The notes below the pieces were generated by a model that did not search any database, was not told the origin of the DNA, and saw nothing but the letters and a program-made list of their open reading frames with translations. Both the position numbers and the translations under genes were made by a program. This document shows, one piece after another, positions 9,058 through 18,062 of a stretch of 64,000 bases of DNA (its first letter is position 1; each line of letters begins with the position of its first letter). Source of the stretch: Pseudomonas quercus (lineage in GTDB: Bacteria > Pseudomonadota > Gammaproteobacteria > Pseudomonadales > Pseudomonadaceae). Where the stretch lies: the NCBI RefSeq assembly GCF_012033695.1, contig NZ_JAAVJI010000002.1:124001-188000 (forward strand), in the 5' to 3' direction.

Positions 9058-9086
9058 TTGCAATGGTCGATAGACCGCATTATCTT
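9058..9086 (+). promoter_or_regulatory. Candidate sigma-70 promoter of nrdA
   Basis: TTGCAA (9058-9063), 17 bp, TATCTT (9081-9086), 4 of 6 matches in each hexamer with ideal spacing. The -10 lies inside the first NrdR-box candidate, which supports the assignment. This leaves a leader of about 310 nt to the nrdA ATG, in which I see no convincing gene. Confidence 0.45.
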
Positions 9087-9121
9087 GTATCTGCCTCGCG
9101 CAGAAACACTACATGTTGGGT
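9075..9121 (+). promoter_or_regulatory. Tandem NrdR boxes of nrdA
   Basis: Two 16-bp sites resemble the NrdR consensus ACACWATATATWGTGT: 9075-9090 (11 of 16) and 9106-9121 (13 of 16). Their starts are 31 bp apart, the three-helical-turn spacing known for NrdR tandem boxes. The first covers the predicted -10. Together they predict nucleotide-dependent repression of nrdA. Confidence 0.6.
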
Positions 9122-9402
9122 TTTGGTGTTTTCTTGTGAACACAAATCAGCTGAGTATTTCAAGCCTTTTTTGAAGCGGGTTCGTGGCAGGTAATACGTT
9201 GTTCTTGTGCTGTTTATGCGCGCTAGCGCTGCCAGGGAGGCGTCTGTTCAGCCCCCCAATTTTTTTCTGAAGTGCTGTATTCCGGCCCAGGCGGCCGGGG
9301 CCTTCCATCGGCCCCAGGTTGCCTTCGCTGGCTGTCGTGCTTCGTATGGAACGGCGGTTTTTCCGCCGCGCCTGACTATTTCTAGAAACCGTGGAGAACT
9401 CA

Positions 9403-12300
9403 ATGCACACCGACACCACTCGCGAGAACCCGCAAGGCCAAGCGCCTCAGGGCGTCGGCTCCCACCAGGAGCTGAACGCCACGGCCCCCGGCCAATTGCG
9501 CGTGATCAAGCGTAACGGTACGGTCGTCCCCTACACCGACGACAAGATCACCGTGGCCATCACCAAGGCGTTCCTCGCAGTGGAAGGCGGCACCGCTGCC
9601 GCGTCGTCGCGCATCCATGACACCGTTGCCCGCCTTACCGAACAGGTGAGCGCCACCTTCAAGCGACGCATGCCCTCCGGCGGCACCATTCATATCGAAG
9701 AGATCCAGGACCAGGTTGAACTGGCCCTGATGCGCGCTGGCGAGCAGAAAGTAGCCCGCGACTACGTGATCTACCGTGAGCAACGCACCCGGGAGCGTGC
9801 CAGCCGTGGCAACGCCGGCCAGCCTGCCCAGCCCCACCCCAGCATCCGCATCACCCGCGCTGATGGTGCCCTGGAGCCGCTGGACATGGGCCGCCTGAAC
9901 ACCATCATCACTGAAGCTTGCGAAGGCTTGCTGGAAGTGGACGGCGAGCTGATTCAGCGTGAAACCCTGAAGAACCTGTACGACGGCGTAGCCCTGAAGG
10001 ACGTGAACACCGCACTGGTGATGACGTCCCGTACGCTGGTGGAGCGCGAGCCGAACTACTCGTTCGTGACCGCACGCCTGCTGATGGACACCTTGCGTGC
10101 CGAAGGCCTGAGCTTCCTGGAAGTGGCCGAGAGCGCTACCCACCACGAAATGGCTGAACTGTACGCCAAGGCGCTGCCGGCCTACGTGGCTGCCGGTGTG
10201 AAGTTCGAGCTGCTGAACCCGGAGCTGGCCAAGTTCGACCTGGCCAAGCTGGGCGCTGCCATCGATCACGAGCGTGACCAGCAGTTCACCTACCTGGGCC
10301 TGCAAACCCTGTACGACCGCTACTTCATCCACAAGGACGGCGTGCGCTTCGAACTGCCGCAGATCTTCTTCATGCGCGTGGCCATGGGCCTGGCCATCGA
10401 AGAGAAAAACCGCGACGACCGCGCCATCGAGTTCTATCGCCTGCTGTCGTCGTTCGACTACATGGCCTCCACGCCTACCCTGTTCAACGCTGGCACCCTG
10501 CGCCCGCAGTTGTCCTCGTGCTACCTCACCACCGTGCCAGACGACCTGTCCGGCATCTACGGCGCCATCCACGACAACGCCATGCTGTCCAAATTCGCGG
10601 GCGGCCTGGGCAACGACTGGACGCCTGTGCGGGCACTGGGTTCATGGATCAAGGGCACCAATGGCAAGTCCCAGGGCGTCGTGCCCTTCCTGAAGGTGGT
10701 GAACGACACGGCCGTAGCGGTCAACCAGGGCGGCAAGCGCAAAGGCGCTGTGTGCGCGTACCTGGAAACCTGGCACCTGGACATCGAGGAGTTCCTCGAG
10801 CTGCGCAAGAACACCGGTGACGACCGTCGCCGTACCCATGACATGAACACGGCCAACTGGATTCCCGACCTGTTCATGAAGCGCGTGTTCGAAGACGGCA
10901 AGTGGACCCTCTTCTCGCCATCCGAAACTCCGGACCTGCACGACCTCACCGGCAAGGCCTTCGAGGAGCGCTACGAGTACTACGAAGCCCTGATCGAGTA
11001 CGGCAAGATCAAGGTGTACAAAACCCTGCAAGCCAAGGACCTGTGGCGCAAGATGCTCTCGATGCTGTTCGAGACCGGCCACCCATGGTTGACCTTCAAG
11101 GACCCGTGCAACCTGCGCAGCCCGCAGCAGCACGTGGGCGTGGTTCACAGCTCCAACCTGTGCACCGAGATCACCTTGAACACCAACAAGGACGAGATCG
11201 CGGTCTGCAACCTGGGCTCGATCAACCTGCCGAACCACATCGTGGACGGCAAGCTGGACACCGCCAAGTTGGCGCGCACCGTTAAAACGGCCGTGCGCAT
11301 GCTCGATAACGTGATCGACATCAACTACTACTCGGTACCTCAGGCACGCAACTCCAACCTCAAGCACCGCCCGGTCGGCCTGGGCATCATGGGCTTCCAG
11401 GACGCGCTGTACCTGCAGCACATCGCCTATGGTTCCGAAGCGGCTATCCAGTTCGCCGACCATTCCATGGAAGCGGTGAGCTACTACGCTATCCAGGCAT
11501 CTTGCGACCTGGCTGACGAGCGCGGCGCCTACGAGACGTTCCAGGGTTCGCTGTGGTCCAAAGGCGTGCTGCCGCTGGACTCGCTGGACACCTTGATCGA
11601 GCAGCGTGGCGCCAAGTACATCGAAGTGGACCGCACCGAAACCCTGGACTGGGCACCCGTACGGGCACGGGTTCAGAAAGGTATTCGCAACTCGAACATC
11701 ATGGCCATCGCGCCGACCGCGACCATTGCCAACATTACGGGCGTGTCGCAGTCCATCGAGCCGACCTACCAGAACCTGTACGTGAAATCGAACCTGTCGG
11801 GCGAGTTCACCGTGATCAACCCCTACCTGGTACGCGACCTCAAAGCCCGCGGCCTGTGGGACTCGGTCATGATCAACGACCTCAAGTACTACGATGGGTC
11901 GGTGCAGCAGATCGAGCGCATCCCGCAGGAAATCAAGGACCTCTACGCCACTGCGTTCGAAGTCGACACCAAGTGGATCGTGGAAGCGGCCAGCCGCCGT
12001 CAGAAGTGGATCGACCAGGCTCAGTCGCTGAACCTGTACATCGCTGGCGCCTCGGGCAAGAAGCTGGACGTGACCTACCGCATGGCGTGGTTCCGTGGCC
12101 TGAAAACCACCTACTACCTCCGTGCCTTGGCTGCCACCAGCACTGAGAAATCCACCGTCACCACGGGCAAGCTGAACGCCGTTTCAAGCGGTGGCGACTC
12201 CGCCCTGCATGCCGCCCCGGAAACCGCCGCCCCAGCCGGCCCGGCTCCGGTGCCAAAGGCCTGCGCCATTGACGAGCCGGATTGCGAAGCCTGCCAATAA
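9403..12300 (+). CDS. nrdA: Class Ia ribonucleoside-diphosphate reductase, alpha subunit
   Basis: 965 residues. Reduces ribonucleoside diphosphates to deoxyribonucleotides with NrdB. Two successive ATP-cone domains occupy about residues 30-130 and 145-240, as known for Pseudomonas NrdA; the first normally carries allosteric control. The catalytic barrel follows, with cysteines expected near 587 (SSNLCTE) and 602 (EIAVCNLGS), and a C-terminal redox tail CAIDEPDCEACQ. A few in-frame codons precede the ATG at 9403, but GGAG 8 nt upstream supports this start. The gene ends in a strong terminator and is separated from nrdB by a fic module, which is unusual because the two subunits are often adjacent. 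Confidence 0.97.
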   Translation: MHTDTTRENPQGQAPQGVGSHQELNATAPGQLRVIKRNGTVVPYTDDKITVAITKAFLAVEGGTAAASSRIHDTVARLTEQVSATFKRRMPSGGTIHIEEIQDQVELALMRAGEQKVARDYVIYREQRTRERASRGNAGQPAQPHPSIRITRADGALEPLDMGRLNTIITEACEGLLEVDGELIQRETLKNLYDGVALKDVNTALVMTSRTLVEREPNYSFVTARLLMDTLRAEGLSFLEVAESATHHEMAELYAKALPAYVAAGVKFELLNPELAKFDLAKLGAAIDHERDQQFTYLGLQTLYDRYFIHKDGVRFELPQIFFMRVAMGLAIEEKNRDDRAIEFYRLLSSFDYMASTPTLFNAGTLRPQLSSCYLTTVPDDLSGIYGAIHDNAMLSKFAGGLGNDWTPVRALGSWIKGTNGKSQGVVPFLKVVNDTAVAVNQGGKRKGAVCAYLETWHLDIEEFLELRKNTGDDRRRTHDMNTANWIPDLFMKRVFEDGKWTLFSPSETPDLHDLTGKAFEERYEYYEALIEYGKIKVYKTLQAKDLWRKMLSMLFETGHPWLTFKDPCNLRSPQQHVGVVHSSNLCTEITLNTNKDEIAVCNLGSINLPNHIVDGKLDTAKLARTVKTAVRMLDNVIDINYYSVPQARNSNLKHRPVGLGIMGFQDALYLQHIAYGSEAAIQFADHSMEAVSYYAIQASCDLADERGAYETFQGSLWSKGVLPLDSLDTLIEQRGAKYIEVDRTETLDWAPVRARVQKGIRNSNIMAIAPTATIANITGVSQSIEPTYQNLYVKSNLSGEFTVINPYLVRDLKARGLWDSVMINDLKYYDGSVQQIERIPQEIKDLYATAFEVDTKWIVEAASRRQKWIDQAQSLNLYIAGASGKKLDVTYRMAWFRGLKTTYYLRALAATSTEKSTVTTGKLNAVSSGGDSALHAAPETAAPAGPAPVPKACAIDEPDCEACQ

Positions 12301-12319
12301 CCCTGGCTGCGTGACCCAC

Positions 12320-12348
12320 AAGGCGCCTTCGGGCGCCTTGTTTCGTTT
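12320..12348 (+). terminator. Rho-independent terminator of nrdA
   Basis: Perfect 8-bp stem AAGGCGCC / GGCGCCTT closed by a TTCG tetraloop and followed by GTTTCGTTT. It lies 20 nt after the nrdA stop, so nrdA transcription probably ends before the fic module. Confidence 0.85.
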
Positions 12349-12358
12349 GGGCAAGCCC

Positions 12359-12387
12359 TTGGTGAAGGCGCCTTTGCGGCCTATAAT
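12359..12387 (+). promoter_or_regulatory. Promoter of the fic toxin-antitoxin module
   Basis: A perfect TATAAT -10 (12382-12387) stands 17 bp after TTGGTG (12359-12364). The predicted start is about 20 nt before the antitoxin ATG. No operator palindrome stands out. Confidence 0.55.
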
Positions 12388-12413
12388 TGCCGACTACGTT
12401 TGGAGATATGCCT

Positions 12414-12587
12414 ATGCCCGCTTCGCTCGATGAAAAACGTGCCTACTACGCTCGCATCCGCCAAGCCAATTACCTGGCAAGCCTCAGGCTGGAAGGTTTT
12501 GACGTGCCAGAAGGCAGCTGCACCAAACCGCTTCCTACCCGTGAAGAACTACTGAAGCAGTACAGCGCCAGCACTCGTACGGAGTAA
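12414..12587 (+). CDS. Fic antitoxin (VbhA/YhfG-like)
   Basis: 57 residues, too short for most gene finders. It carries the inhibitory motif [S/T]xxxE[G/N] of class I Fic antitoxins as S23-LRL-E27-G28, within ANYLASLRLEGFDVP. In this class the glutamate enters the Fic active site and blocks ATP positioning. A GGAG 8 nt upstream favours the ATG at 12414 over one at 12408. Its TAA overlaps the toxin ATG by one base (TAATG), so the toxin is translationally coupled to it. The role is inferred from motif and position. Confidence 0.85.
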   Translation: MPASLDEKRAYYARIRQANYLASLRLEGFDVPEGSCTKPLPTREELLKQYSASTRTE

Positions 12588-13186
12588 TGGATAAATACGG
12601 CGTAGGCCAGGACACCTATTGCTACCCACAGTCCAGCGTGCTTCGCAACCGCCTGGGTATCACGGATTCAACAAGGTTGAGCGCGGCTGAACGAGACCTC
12701 TCTACCCTTGCTGCCAATGAAATCGATTTTCAGCCTCCTCCATACGACATAGCGTATTGGCAAACCGTGCACCATCACCTGTTCAAGGACCTATACGATT
12801 GGGCTGGCCAGCTACGAACGGTCGATATTGCCAAGGGTTCCACCCGGTTCTGTACAACATCCCGAATTGAGGCCGAAGCAGAGAAGCTTTTCGCACAGGC
12901 TGCTCATCAAAACTGGTTCACACACCTGCCCAGGTTCGCTTTCATCGAGGCCATTGCCGAACTATTTGGTGAGCTCAATATGATCCATCCGTTTCGCGAG
13001 GGTAACGGGAGAGCGCAGCGCATTCTGTTCGACCACGTGGTTGTGAACGCCGGTTATACGGTGGAGTGGAGCACGGTCCTTCCTGACGAATGGAAAGCGG
13101 CCAACATCAGTGCCGTTCACTGCGATTACGCCCCTCTTGGCGCCATCTTCGCGCGATGTCTGACGGGTCGCATTTCGCCCGACTGA
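12587..13186 (+). CDS. fic: Fic family AMP-transferase toxin (class I)
   Basis: 199 residues. The FIC motif HPFREGNGRAQR at 134-145 is complete, with catalytic H134, metal-binding E138 and the GNGR anion-binding loop, so it should be an active AMPylator. The flap region and the DLYDWAGQLRTVDIAKG segment are typical of E. coli Fic/VbhT-like proteins. There is no internal inhibitory helix; inhibition must come from the upstream antitoxin, which defines class I. FicT toxins of this class are known to AMPylate DNA gyrase and topoisomerase IV; the target here is inference. The module interrupts nrdA and nrdB. Confidence 0.93.
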   Translation: MDKYGVGQDTYCYPQSSVLRNRLGITDSTRLSAAERDLSTLAANEIDFQPPPYDIAYWQTVHHHLFKDLYDWAGQLRTVDIAKGSTRFCTTSRIEAEAEKLFAQAAHQNWFTHLPRFAFIEAIAELFGELNMIHPFREGNGRAQRILFDHVVVNAGYTVEWSTVLPDEWKAANISAVHCDYAPLGAIFARCLTGRISPD

Positions 13187-13210
13187 CGGCTGCACGCACG
13201 GTCGCACAAA

Positions 13211-13258
13211 CCACTCTATCCTGTGTCCTACATCAACACGCACCCCTACATATAGGTG
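13211..13258 (+). promoter_or_regulatory. Tandem NrdR-box candidates upstream of nrdB
   Basis: Sites 13211-13226 (12 of 16 to the NrdR consensus, ending CTGTGT) and 13243-13258 (10 of 16, with a TACATATA core) start 32 bp apart, the spacing of cooperative NrdR pairs. They lie in the 388-bp gap between fic and nrdB, so nrdB would have its own NrdR-controlled promoter. A TATACT at 13334-13339 is a possible -10 without a clear -35. Confidence 0.45.
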
Positions 13259-13364
13259 TGATGCTTTACACAAGCACCGGCTATCCCATGGAATTTTGTG
13301 GTTTCTGCCCGAGCATTTTGCCGCGATTTTCTTTATACTGCGCCACCTGCAAAAGGACCTGACC

Positions 13365-13469
13365 ATGCACTTGGAAACAGCGGTTATTCATACCGACTGG
13401 CGGCTTTTCTCGTCCTTGAAGAAGGGGTTGGCAGTACCCCGCACCCCCTTTGGCCTTATACACGGCTAA
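13365..13469 (+). CDS. Possible 34-residue small protein or leader peptide before nrdB
   Basis: An ATG at 13365 has a good AAAAGGA 7-8 nt upstream, better than many genes here, and opens a 34-codon frame (MHLETAVIHTDWRL... ending GLIHG) that stops at 13469, 105 nt before nrdB. It has no motif I recognise and no membrane segment. It could be a real small protein, a translated leader affecting nrdB, or chance. The ribosome-binding site is the only support. Confidence 0.3.
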   Translation: MHLETAVIHTDWRLFSSLKKGLAVPRTPFGLIHG

Positions 13470-13574
13470 GCGGCAAACCCTATTTTTTGCATCGTGCCAA
13501 TAGGCGCGGCGCAGCAGCTTTTCCCCCATCAACCTGGCCGCCAGCGTGCGGCTTCAAGCAGGAGCGACTCCCCT

Positions 13575-14813
13575 ATGCTGAGCTGGGACGAATTCGAGAA
13601 AGACGACGATACCGCTGTACAGGCCGATGGCAACCCAGCAGCCGTTGCCATGGACAAACTTGACAGCGCCGGTGATGCCGCCGCCCATGAGGCCCGCGAA
13701 GTGAGCGCCAATGACAGCGCGGCGGTGGCCCGTGCCAAGGCAGCACTCAACAGCCTGGACATCGCCGAAGGCCTGGCCGAGCTGGAAGGCTCCGCTGCCC
13801 GTGTGAAGGTCGATGAAAAGCGCATGATCAACTGCCGCGCCGACCTCAACCAGCTGGTGCCCTTCAAGTACGATTGGGCCTGGCAGAAATACCTGGACGG
13901 CTGCGCCAACCACTGGATGCCCCAGGAGGTCAACATGACCGCCGACATCGCCCTGTGGAAAAACGCCGAAGGCCTGACCGACGACGAGCGCCGCATCGTG
14001 ATGCGCAACCTGGGCTTCTTCTCCACCGCCGACTCCCTGGTAGCGAACAACCTGGCCCTGGCCGTATACCGCCTGATCACCAACCCCGAGTGCCGCCAGT
14101 ACATCCTGCGCCAGGCCTTCGAAGAGGCGATCCACACCCACGCCTACCAGTACTGCATCGAATCGCTGGGCATGGATGAAGGCGAGATCTTCAACATGTA
14201 CCACGAGATCCCTTCGGTCGCCAAAAAGGCAGCCTGGGGCCTGAAATACACCCGCGCCATTTCCGACCCCAAGTTCGACACCGGCACCCCGGAAACGGAC
14301 AAGGAACTGCTGCGCAACCTGATCGCCTACTACTGCGTACTCGAAGGCATCTTCTTCTACTGCGGCTTCACCCAGATCCTTTCCATGGGCCGTCGCAACA
14401 AGATGACCGGCGTGGCCGAGCAGTTCCAGTACATCCTGCGCGATGAGTCCATGCACCTGAACTTCGGCATTGACGTGATCAACCAGATCAAGATCGAAAA
14501 CCCGCACCTGTGGGATGCCGAGCTCAAGGAAGAAGCCACCCAGATGATTCTCCAGGGCACCCAACTGGAAATCGAATACGCGCGCGACACCATGCCACGC
14601 GGCGTGCTGGGCATGAACGCGGCCATGATGGAGGACTACCTCAAGTTCATCGCCAACCGTCGCCTGTCGCAGATCGGCCTGAAGGAAGAATACCCAGGCA
14701 CCACCAACCCGTTCCCCTGGATGAGCGAGATCATGGACTTGAAGAAAGAGAAAAACTTCTTCGAAACCCGCGTGATCGAGTACCAGACCGGCGGGGCGCT
14801 GAGCTGGGATTGA
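13575..14813 (+). CDS. nrdB: Class Ia ribonucleoside-diphosphate reductase, beta subunit
   Basis: 412 residues. Houses the diiron-tyrosyl radical for NrdA. The first metal ligand is D153 (STADS), then E184 and H187 in EEAIHTHAY with the radical tyrosine at Y191, and a later DESMH motif supplies the last glutamate and histidine. Presence of Y191 argues against a tyrosine-less class Ic enzyme. Two longer starts exist, but the ATG at 13575 has AGGAG 10 nt upstream and begins [11 protein letters not shown]. An acidic and alanine-rich N-terminal extension of about 70 residues precedes the core. Confidence 0.97.
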   Translation: MLSWDEFEKDDDTAVQADGNPAAVAMDKLDSAGDAAAHEAREVSANDSAAVARAKAALNSLDIAEGLAELEGSAARVKVDEKRMINCRADLNQLVPFKYDWAWQKYLDGCANHWMPQEVNMTADIALWKNAEGLTDDERRIVMRNLGFFSTADSLVANNLALAVYRLITNPECRQYILRQAFEEAIHTHAYQYCIESLGMDEGEIFNMYHEIPSVAKKAAWGLKYTRAISDPKFDTGTPETDKELLRNLIAYYCVLEGIFFYCGFTQILSMGRRNKMTGVAEQFQYILRDESMHLNFGIDVINQIKIENPHLWDAELKEEATQMILQGTQLEIEYARDTMPRGVLGMNAAMMEDYLKFIANRRLSQIGLKEEYPGTTNPFPWMSEIMDLKKEKNFFETRVIEYQTGGALSWD

Positions 14814-14823
14814 TCGGTTAAAC

Positions 14824-14854
14824 CAGGCGCCTGCTATTGCATGCCAGGCGCCTG
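14824..14854. terminator. Hairpin between nrdB and the convergent HAD gene
   Basis: Two copies of the palindrome CAGGCGCCTG (14824-14833 and 14845-14854) can pair across an 11-nt loop. There is no long T-run on either strand, so termination is plausible but not assured. It serves the convergent ends of nrdB and the dehalogenase-like gene. Confidence 0.45.
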
Positions 14855-14882
14855 CCTGACAAAAGCGGCTGGGGGGCTCTAA

Positions 14883-15608
14883 CTAGCAACCCAGCGCTTG
14901 AGCCGCCTCAATCAAAGAATCGGCCACCACATCCCACGCCTCTTCTGCATGAATGTCTTTCATTTGGCCAGGGCCGTGCTCGTAAGGCCTGCGAATGAAG
15001 ACGGTACGCATGCCAACAGCACGCGCAGCTCTCAAGTCCTCGTTGTGTGCAGCGACGAGTGCCGTACGTTCCGGGGGCAGGCCTGCGGCCGCAATGGTTC
15101 TGAGGTAAGTTTGTGCCTGGGGCTTGTAGGTCTGGCTAAGCTCCGCCCCACCGATCATGTCCCATGGCAAGCCTGCGTGACGAGCCAGGTTCATCATTCC
15201 AGCGATATGGCCATTGGACAACGGGCCAATCGCGAACCGACGTTTGAGCCTGGCTAGCCCCTCGACGGCGTCAGGCCAAGGGCTCAATTGTTCCCATGCC
15301 CTGTTCAGTTCATCGCGCTGCTTTGCCGGGATACGGCTGATATCGGCGTGCAGTTCACTCAGAACAGTGTCCAGGCTTTCACGGTTCAACACGTCCAGGG
15401 TGACGAAAGGCCGCCGCCCGGCCCGTATAGGCTCCATGGAGGGCTGGTACAGCGACCGCCAACGATCGGCGAACGCCAGAGGATCGATCTCCAGGCCATG
15501 GCGTTTCAGGAACGGTTCCGCCACCCGAGCGACACTTGTGCGCCAGTCCACTACCGTGCCGAACACGTCAAAGCCCAGGAAGCCAACAGCCTTGAAATTC
15601 GATGTCAT
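14883..15608 (-). CDS. HAD-family hydrolase, haloacid dehalogenase type II
   Basis: 241 residues. The nucleophile is D14 in GFDVFGTVVDWR, the form of motif I typical of L-2-haloacid dehalogenases. Motif II is PLSNGH, the lysine of motif III is in TYKPQAQ, and motif IV is the variant AAHNEDLRAARAVG. It would hydrolyse a carbon-halogen or phosphate bond by way of an aspartyl-ester intermediate. Dehalogenase activity is suggested by family, not proven. The gene stands alone, convergent to nrdB and in the same direction as the LysR gene. Confidence 0.88.
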   Translation of the reverse strand: MTSNFKAVGFLGFDVFGTVVDWRTSVARVAEPFLKRHGLEIDPLAFADRWRSLYQPSMEPIRAGRRPFVTLDVLNRESLDTVLSELHADISRIPAKQRDELNRAWEQLSPWPDAVEGLARLKRRFAIGPLSNGHIAGMMNLARHAGLPWDMIGGAELSQTYKPQAQTYLRTIAAAGLPPERTALVAAHNEDLRAARAVGMRTVFIRRPYEHGPGQMKDIHAEEAWDVVADSLIEAAQALGC

Positions 15609-15681
15609 CCTGCATACCTCGTTGTGAACGGAGGGTGCCTGGCGATCCTACTTAATGCGAACACAGCGCCAGGCATACCGT

Positions 15682-16587
15682 TCAGGTCAAGTAACTGAAT
15701 AACGCCGCCACCTCCCCTCGCAACCACCGGTTGCCAGCGTCCTGGTGGTAACGGGCATGCCAGTGCTGCTTGACCGTAAACCCCTCCACGGGCACTGGGC
15801 AGTCGTACACCTGCAAGCTATAAGTGCTGGCCAGGGTATCCCCGATATGGCGTGGCAATGTAGCTACAAGGTCCGACGTTTGAATCACCGCACCTAGCCC
15901 GAGAAACCCGGGCAGTTCCAGCACGATCCGCCGGTTTACCCCCGCCTGTGCCAACCCGGCTTCCAGCAGCCGCTGGCCTGTACCGGCGCTGACCAGCACG
16001 TGGCCCTCGGCTTCGTACAAGGCCTTGGACAGCGTATGTGTCACACGCGGGTGCTGCGCGCTGGCCAGGCATACCCAGTGCTGCGGGAACAGCACTTGCT
16101 GGTAGATGCCGCCCCCCAGCCAAGGCACGAACCCTATGGCCAGGTCTGCCTCGCCGGCTTCCAAGGCGCGCTCGGTGTTGCCATCGATGCGCGAGATGTC
16201 CAGCCGAATACTTGGCGCTACGGTGCGAAGGTGAGCAAGCAGGCGCGGCAGCAACGTGATGTGGCTGGCATCGGTGATGCACAGGTTGAAGCGCCGTTGC
16301 GCCGTAGCCGGGTCAAAAGCCAACTCCCAAGCCACCAGCCGGCGCAGGGATTCGAGCACCTCGCGGCAAGGAGTGATAAGTGCATCTGCCTGGGGTGTAG
16401 GGGCCATTCCCGTAGGCGTGCGAACGAACAGCGGGTCGCGCAGTTGCTTGCGCAATTTCCCTAGCCAGAGGCTGATAGTGGGTTGGCTTTGTCCCAAGTG
16501 CTCGGCAGCCCGGGTGACACTGCCTGTGCTGTACAGCACATCGAAGAGCATCAGCAGTTTGGGGTCTGGCAACCCATCAGCGCTGCG
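15682..16587 (-). CDS. LysR-family transcriptional regulator
   Basis: 301 residues from the chosen ATG. The N-terminal winged helix-turn-helix reads LYSTGSVTRAAEHLGQSQPTIS followed by LRKQLRDPLFVRT, and the rest is the LysR effector-binding domain. It is divergent from the eight-gene operon at 16684 and is its likely regulator. An alternative ATG at 16623 would add 12 residues. I prefer 16587 because it places the helix-turn-helix at the usual distance from the start and leaves a perfect 16-bp palindrome (16602-16617) in the leader rather than inside the gene. Neither start has a strong ribosome-binding site. Confidence 0.85.
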   Translation of the reverse strand, partial: RSADGLPDPKLLMLFDVLYSTGSVTRAAEHLGQSQPTISLWLGKLRKQLRDPLFVRTPTGMAPTPQADALITPCREVLESLRRLVAWELAFDPATAQRRFNLCITDASHITLLPRLLAHLRTVAPSIRLDISRIDGNTERALEAGEADLAIGFVPWLGGGIYQQVLFPQHWVCLASAQHPRVTHTLSKALYEAEGHVLVSAGTGQRLLEAGLAQAGVNRRIVLELPGFLGLGAVIQTSDLVATLPRHIGDTLASTYSLQVYDCPVPVEGFTVKQHWHARYHQDAGNRWLRGEVAALFSYLT

Positions 16588-16601
16588 CATTATTGCGTTT
16601 C

Positions 16602-16617
16602 CCAATAGGCCTATTGG
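16602..16617. promoter_or_regulatory. Perfect 16-bp palindrome, probable LysR-type operator
   Basis: CCAATAGGCCTATTGG is fully self-complementary. It ends 15 bp before the preferred LysR start and 67 bp before the divergent PanE-like gene. Position and symmetry fit an autoregulatory and activator binding site. LysR boxes usually have an interrupted dyad, so the uninterrupted form is atypical. Confidence 0.5.
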
Positions 16618-16683
16618 TTTCATTGTATAGCTCAAAGAACGCCCGGTGCCTAAGGTAGCCCAAAAACGGGAGCCGCCTCTATT

Positions 16684-17651
<968 letters not shown>

Positions 17652-17655
<4 letters not shown>

Positions 17656-18047
17656 GCGTGCACAAAGCCTACCTGGAACACGTGGCCATCTGGGTGCGTG
17701 ACATTCACTGGCACATCCGTTTTTTCCATGACGTGTTCGGCATGACCCTGCGTGAAGTACAGGGCCCGGAACACGCACCCGCCCAATACTGGACGCTGGG
17801 TGGCATGCAGTTCATGAGCAAGCCCGATTTCGAAGGCCCTGAGGGCCGTCTGGGGCACCTGGGCATCATGTGCGAACACATGGAGGCTTCCCTGGCGGCG
17901 GCCAGGGCCTTCGAGGGCGTGACGCAAATGCCCCAGGGCTCCAACTGGCTGCAGTTGCCCGATGGCCTGGCCGTGGAATTCATTCAGGCGTGCCCAGCCC
18001 ACGCTGTACACGACGCCTTGGCAGTTAACGCACGTGTCCCCCAATAA
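17652..18047 (+). CDS. VOC superfamily protein (glyoxalase/dioxygenase fold)
   Basis: 131 residues, a single vicinal-oxygen-chelate module: LEHVAIWVRDIHWHIRFFHDVFGM at the N-terminus and LGIMCEHM... LPDGLAVEFIQ later give the paired beta-alpha-beta-beta-beta repeats with H, H and E as candidate metal ligands. This fold covers lyases, isomerases, dioxygenases and epimerases, so the reaction is not assignable. It overlaps the PanE-like stop by 4 nt and has only a weak AGAG ribosome-binding site right after the (CAA)11 tract, so its translation could be sensitive to Hfq/Crc binding there. Confidence 0.8.
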
Positions 18048-18050
18048 GAA
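18043..18050 (+). promoter_or_regulatory. AANAANAA (Crc/Hfq-type) motif before the MaoC gene
   Basis: AATAAGAA is an exact match to the AANAANAA catabolite-repression motif. It lies 12 nt before the ATG at 18063, covering the ribosome-binding region. Confidence 0.5.
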
Positions 18051-18062
18051 GAGTGCTGCACC

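Noticed and set aside
13575..14813. NrdB as a tyrosine-less (class Ic) subunit
   Set aside because: Y191 lies four residues after the metal-ligand H187, where the radical tyrosine belongs.
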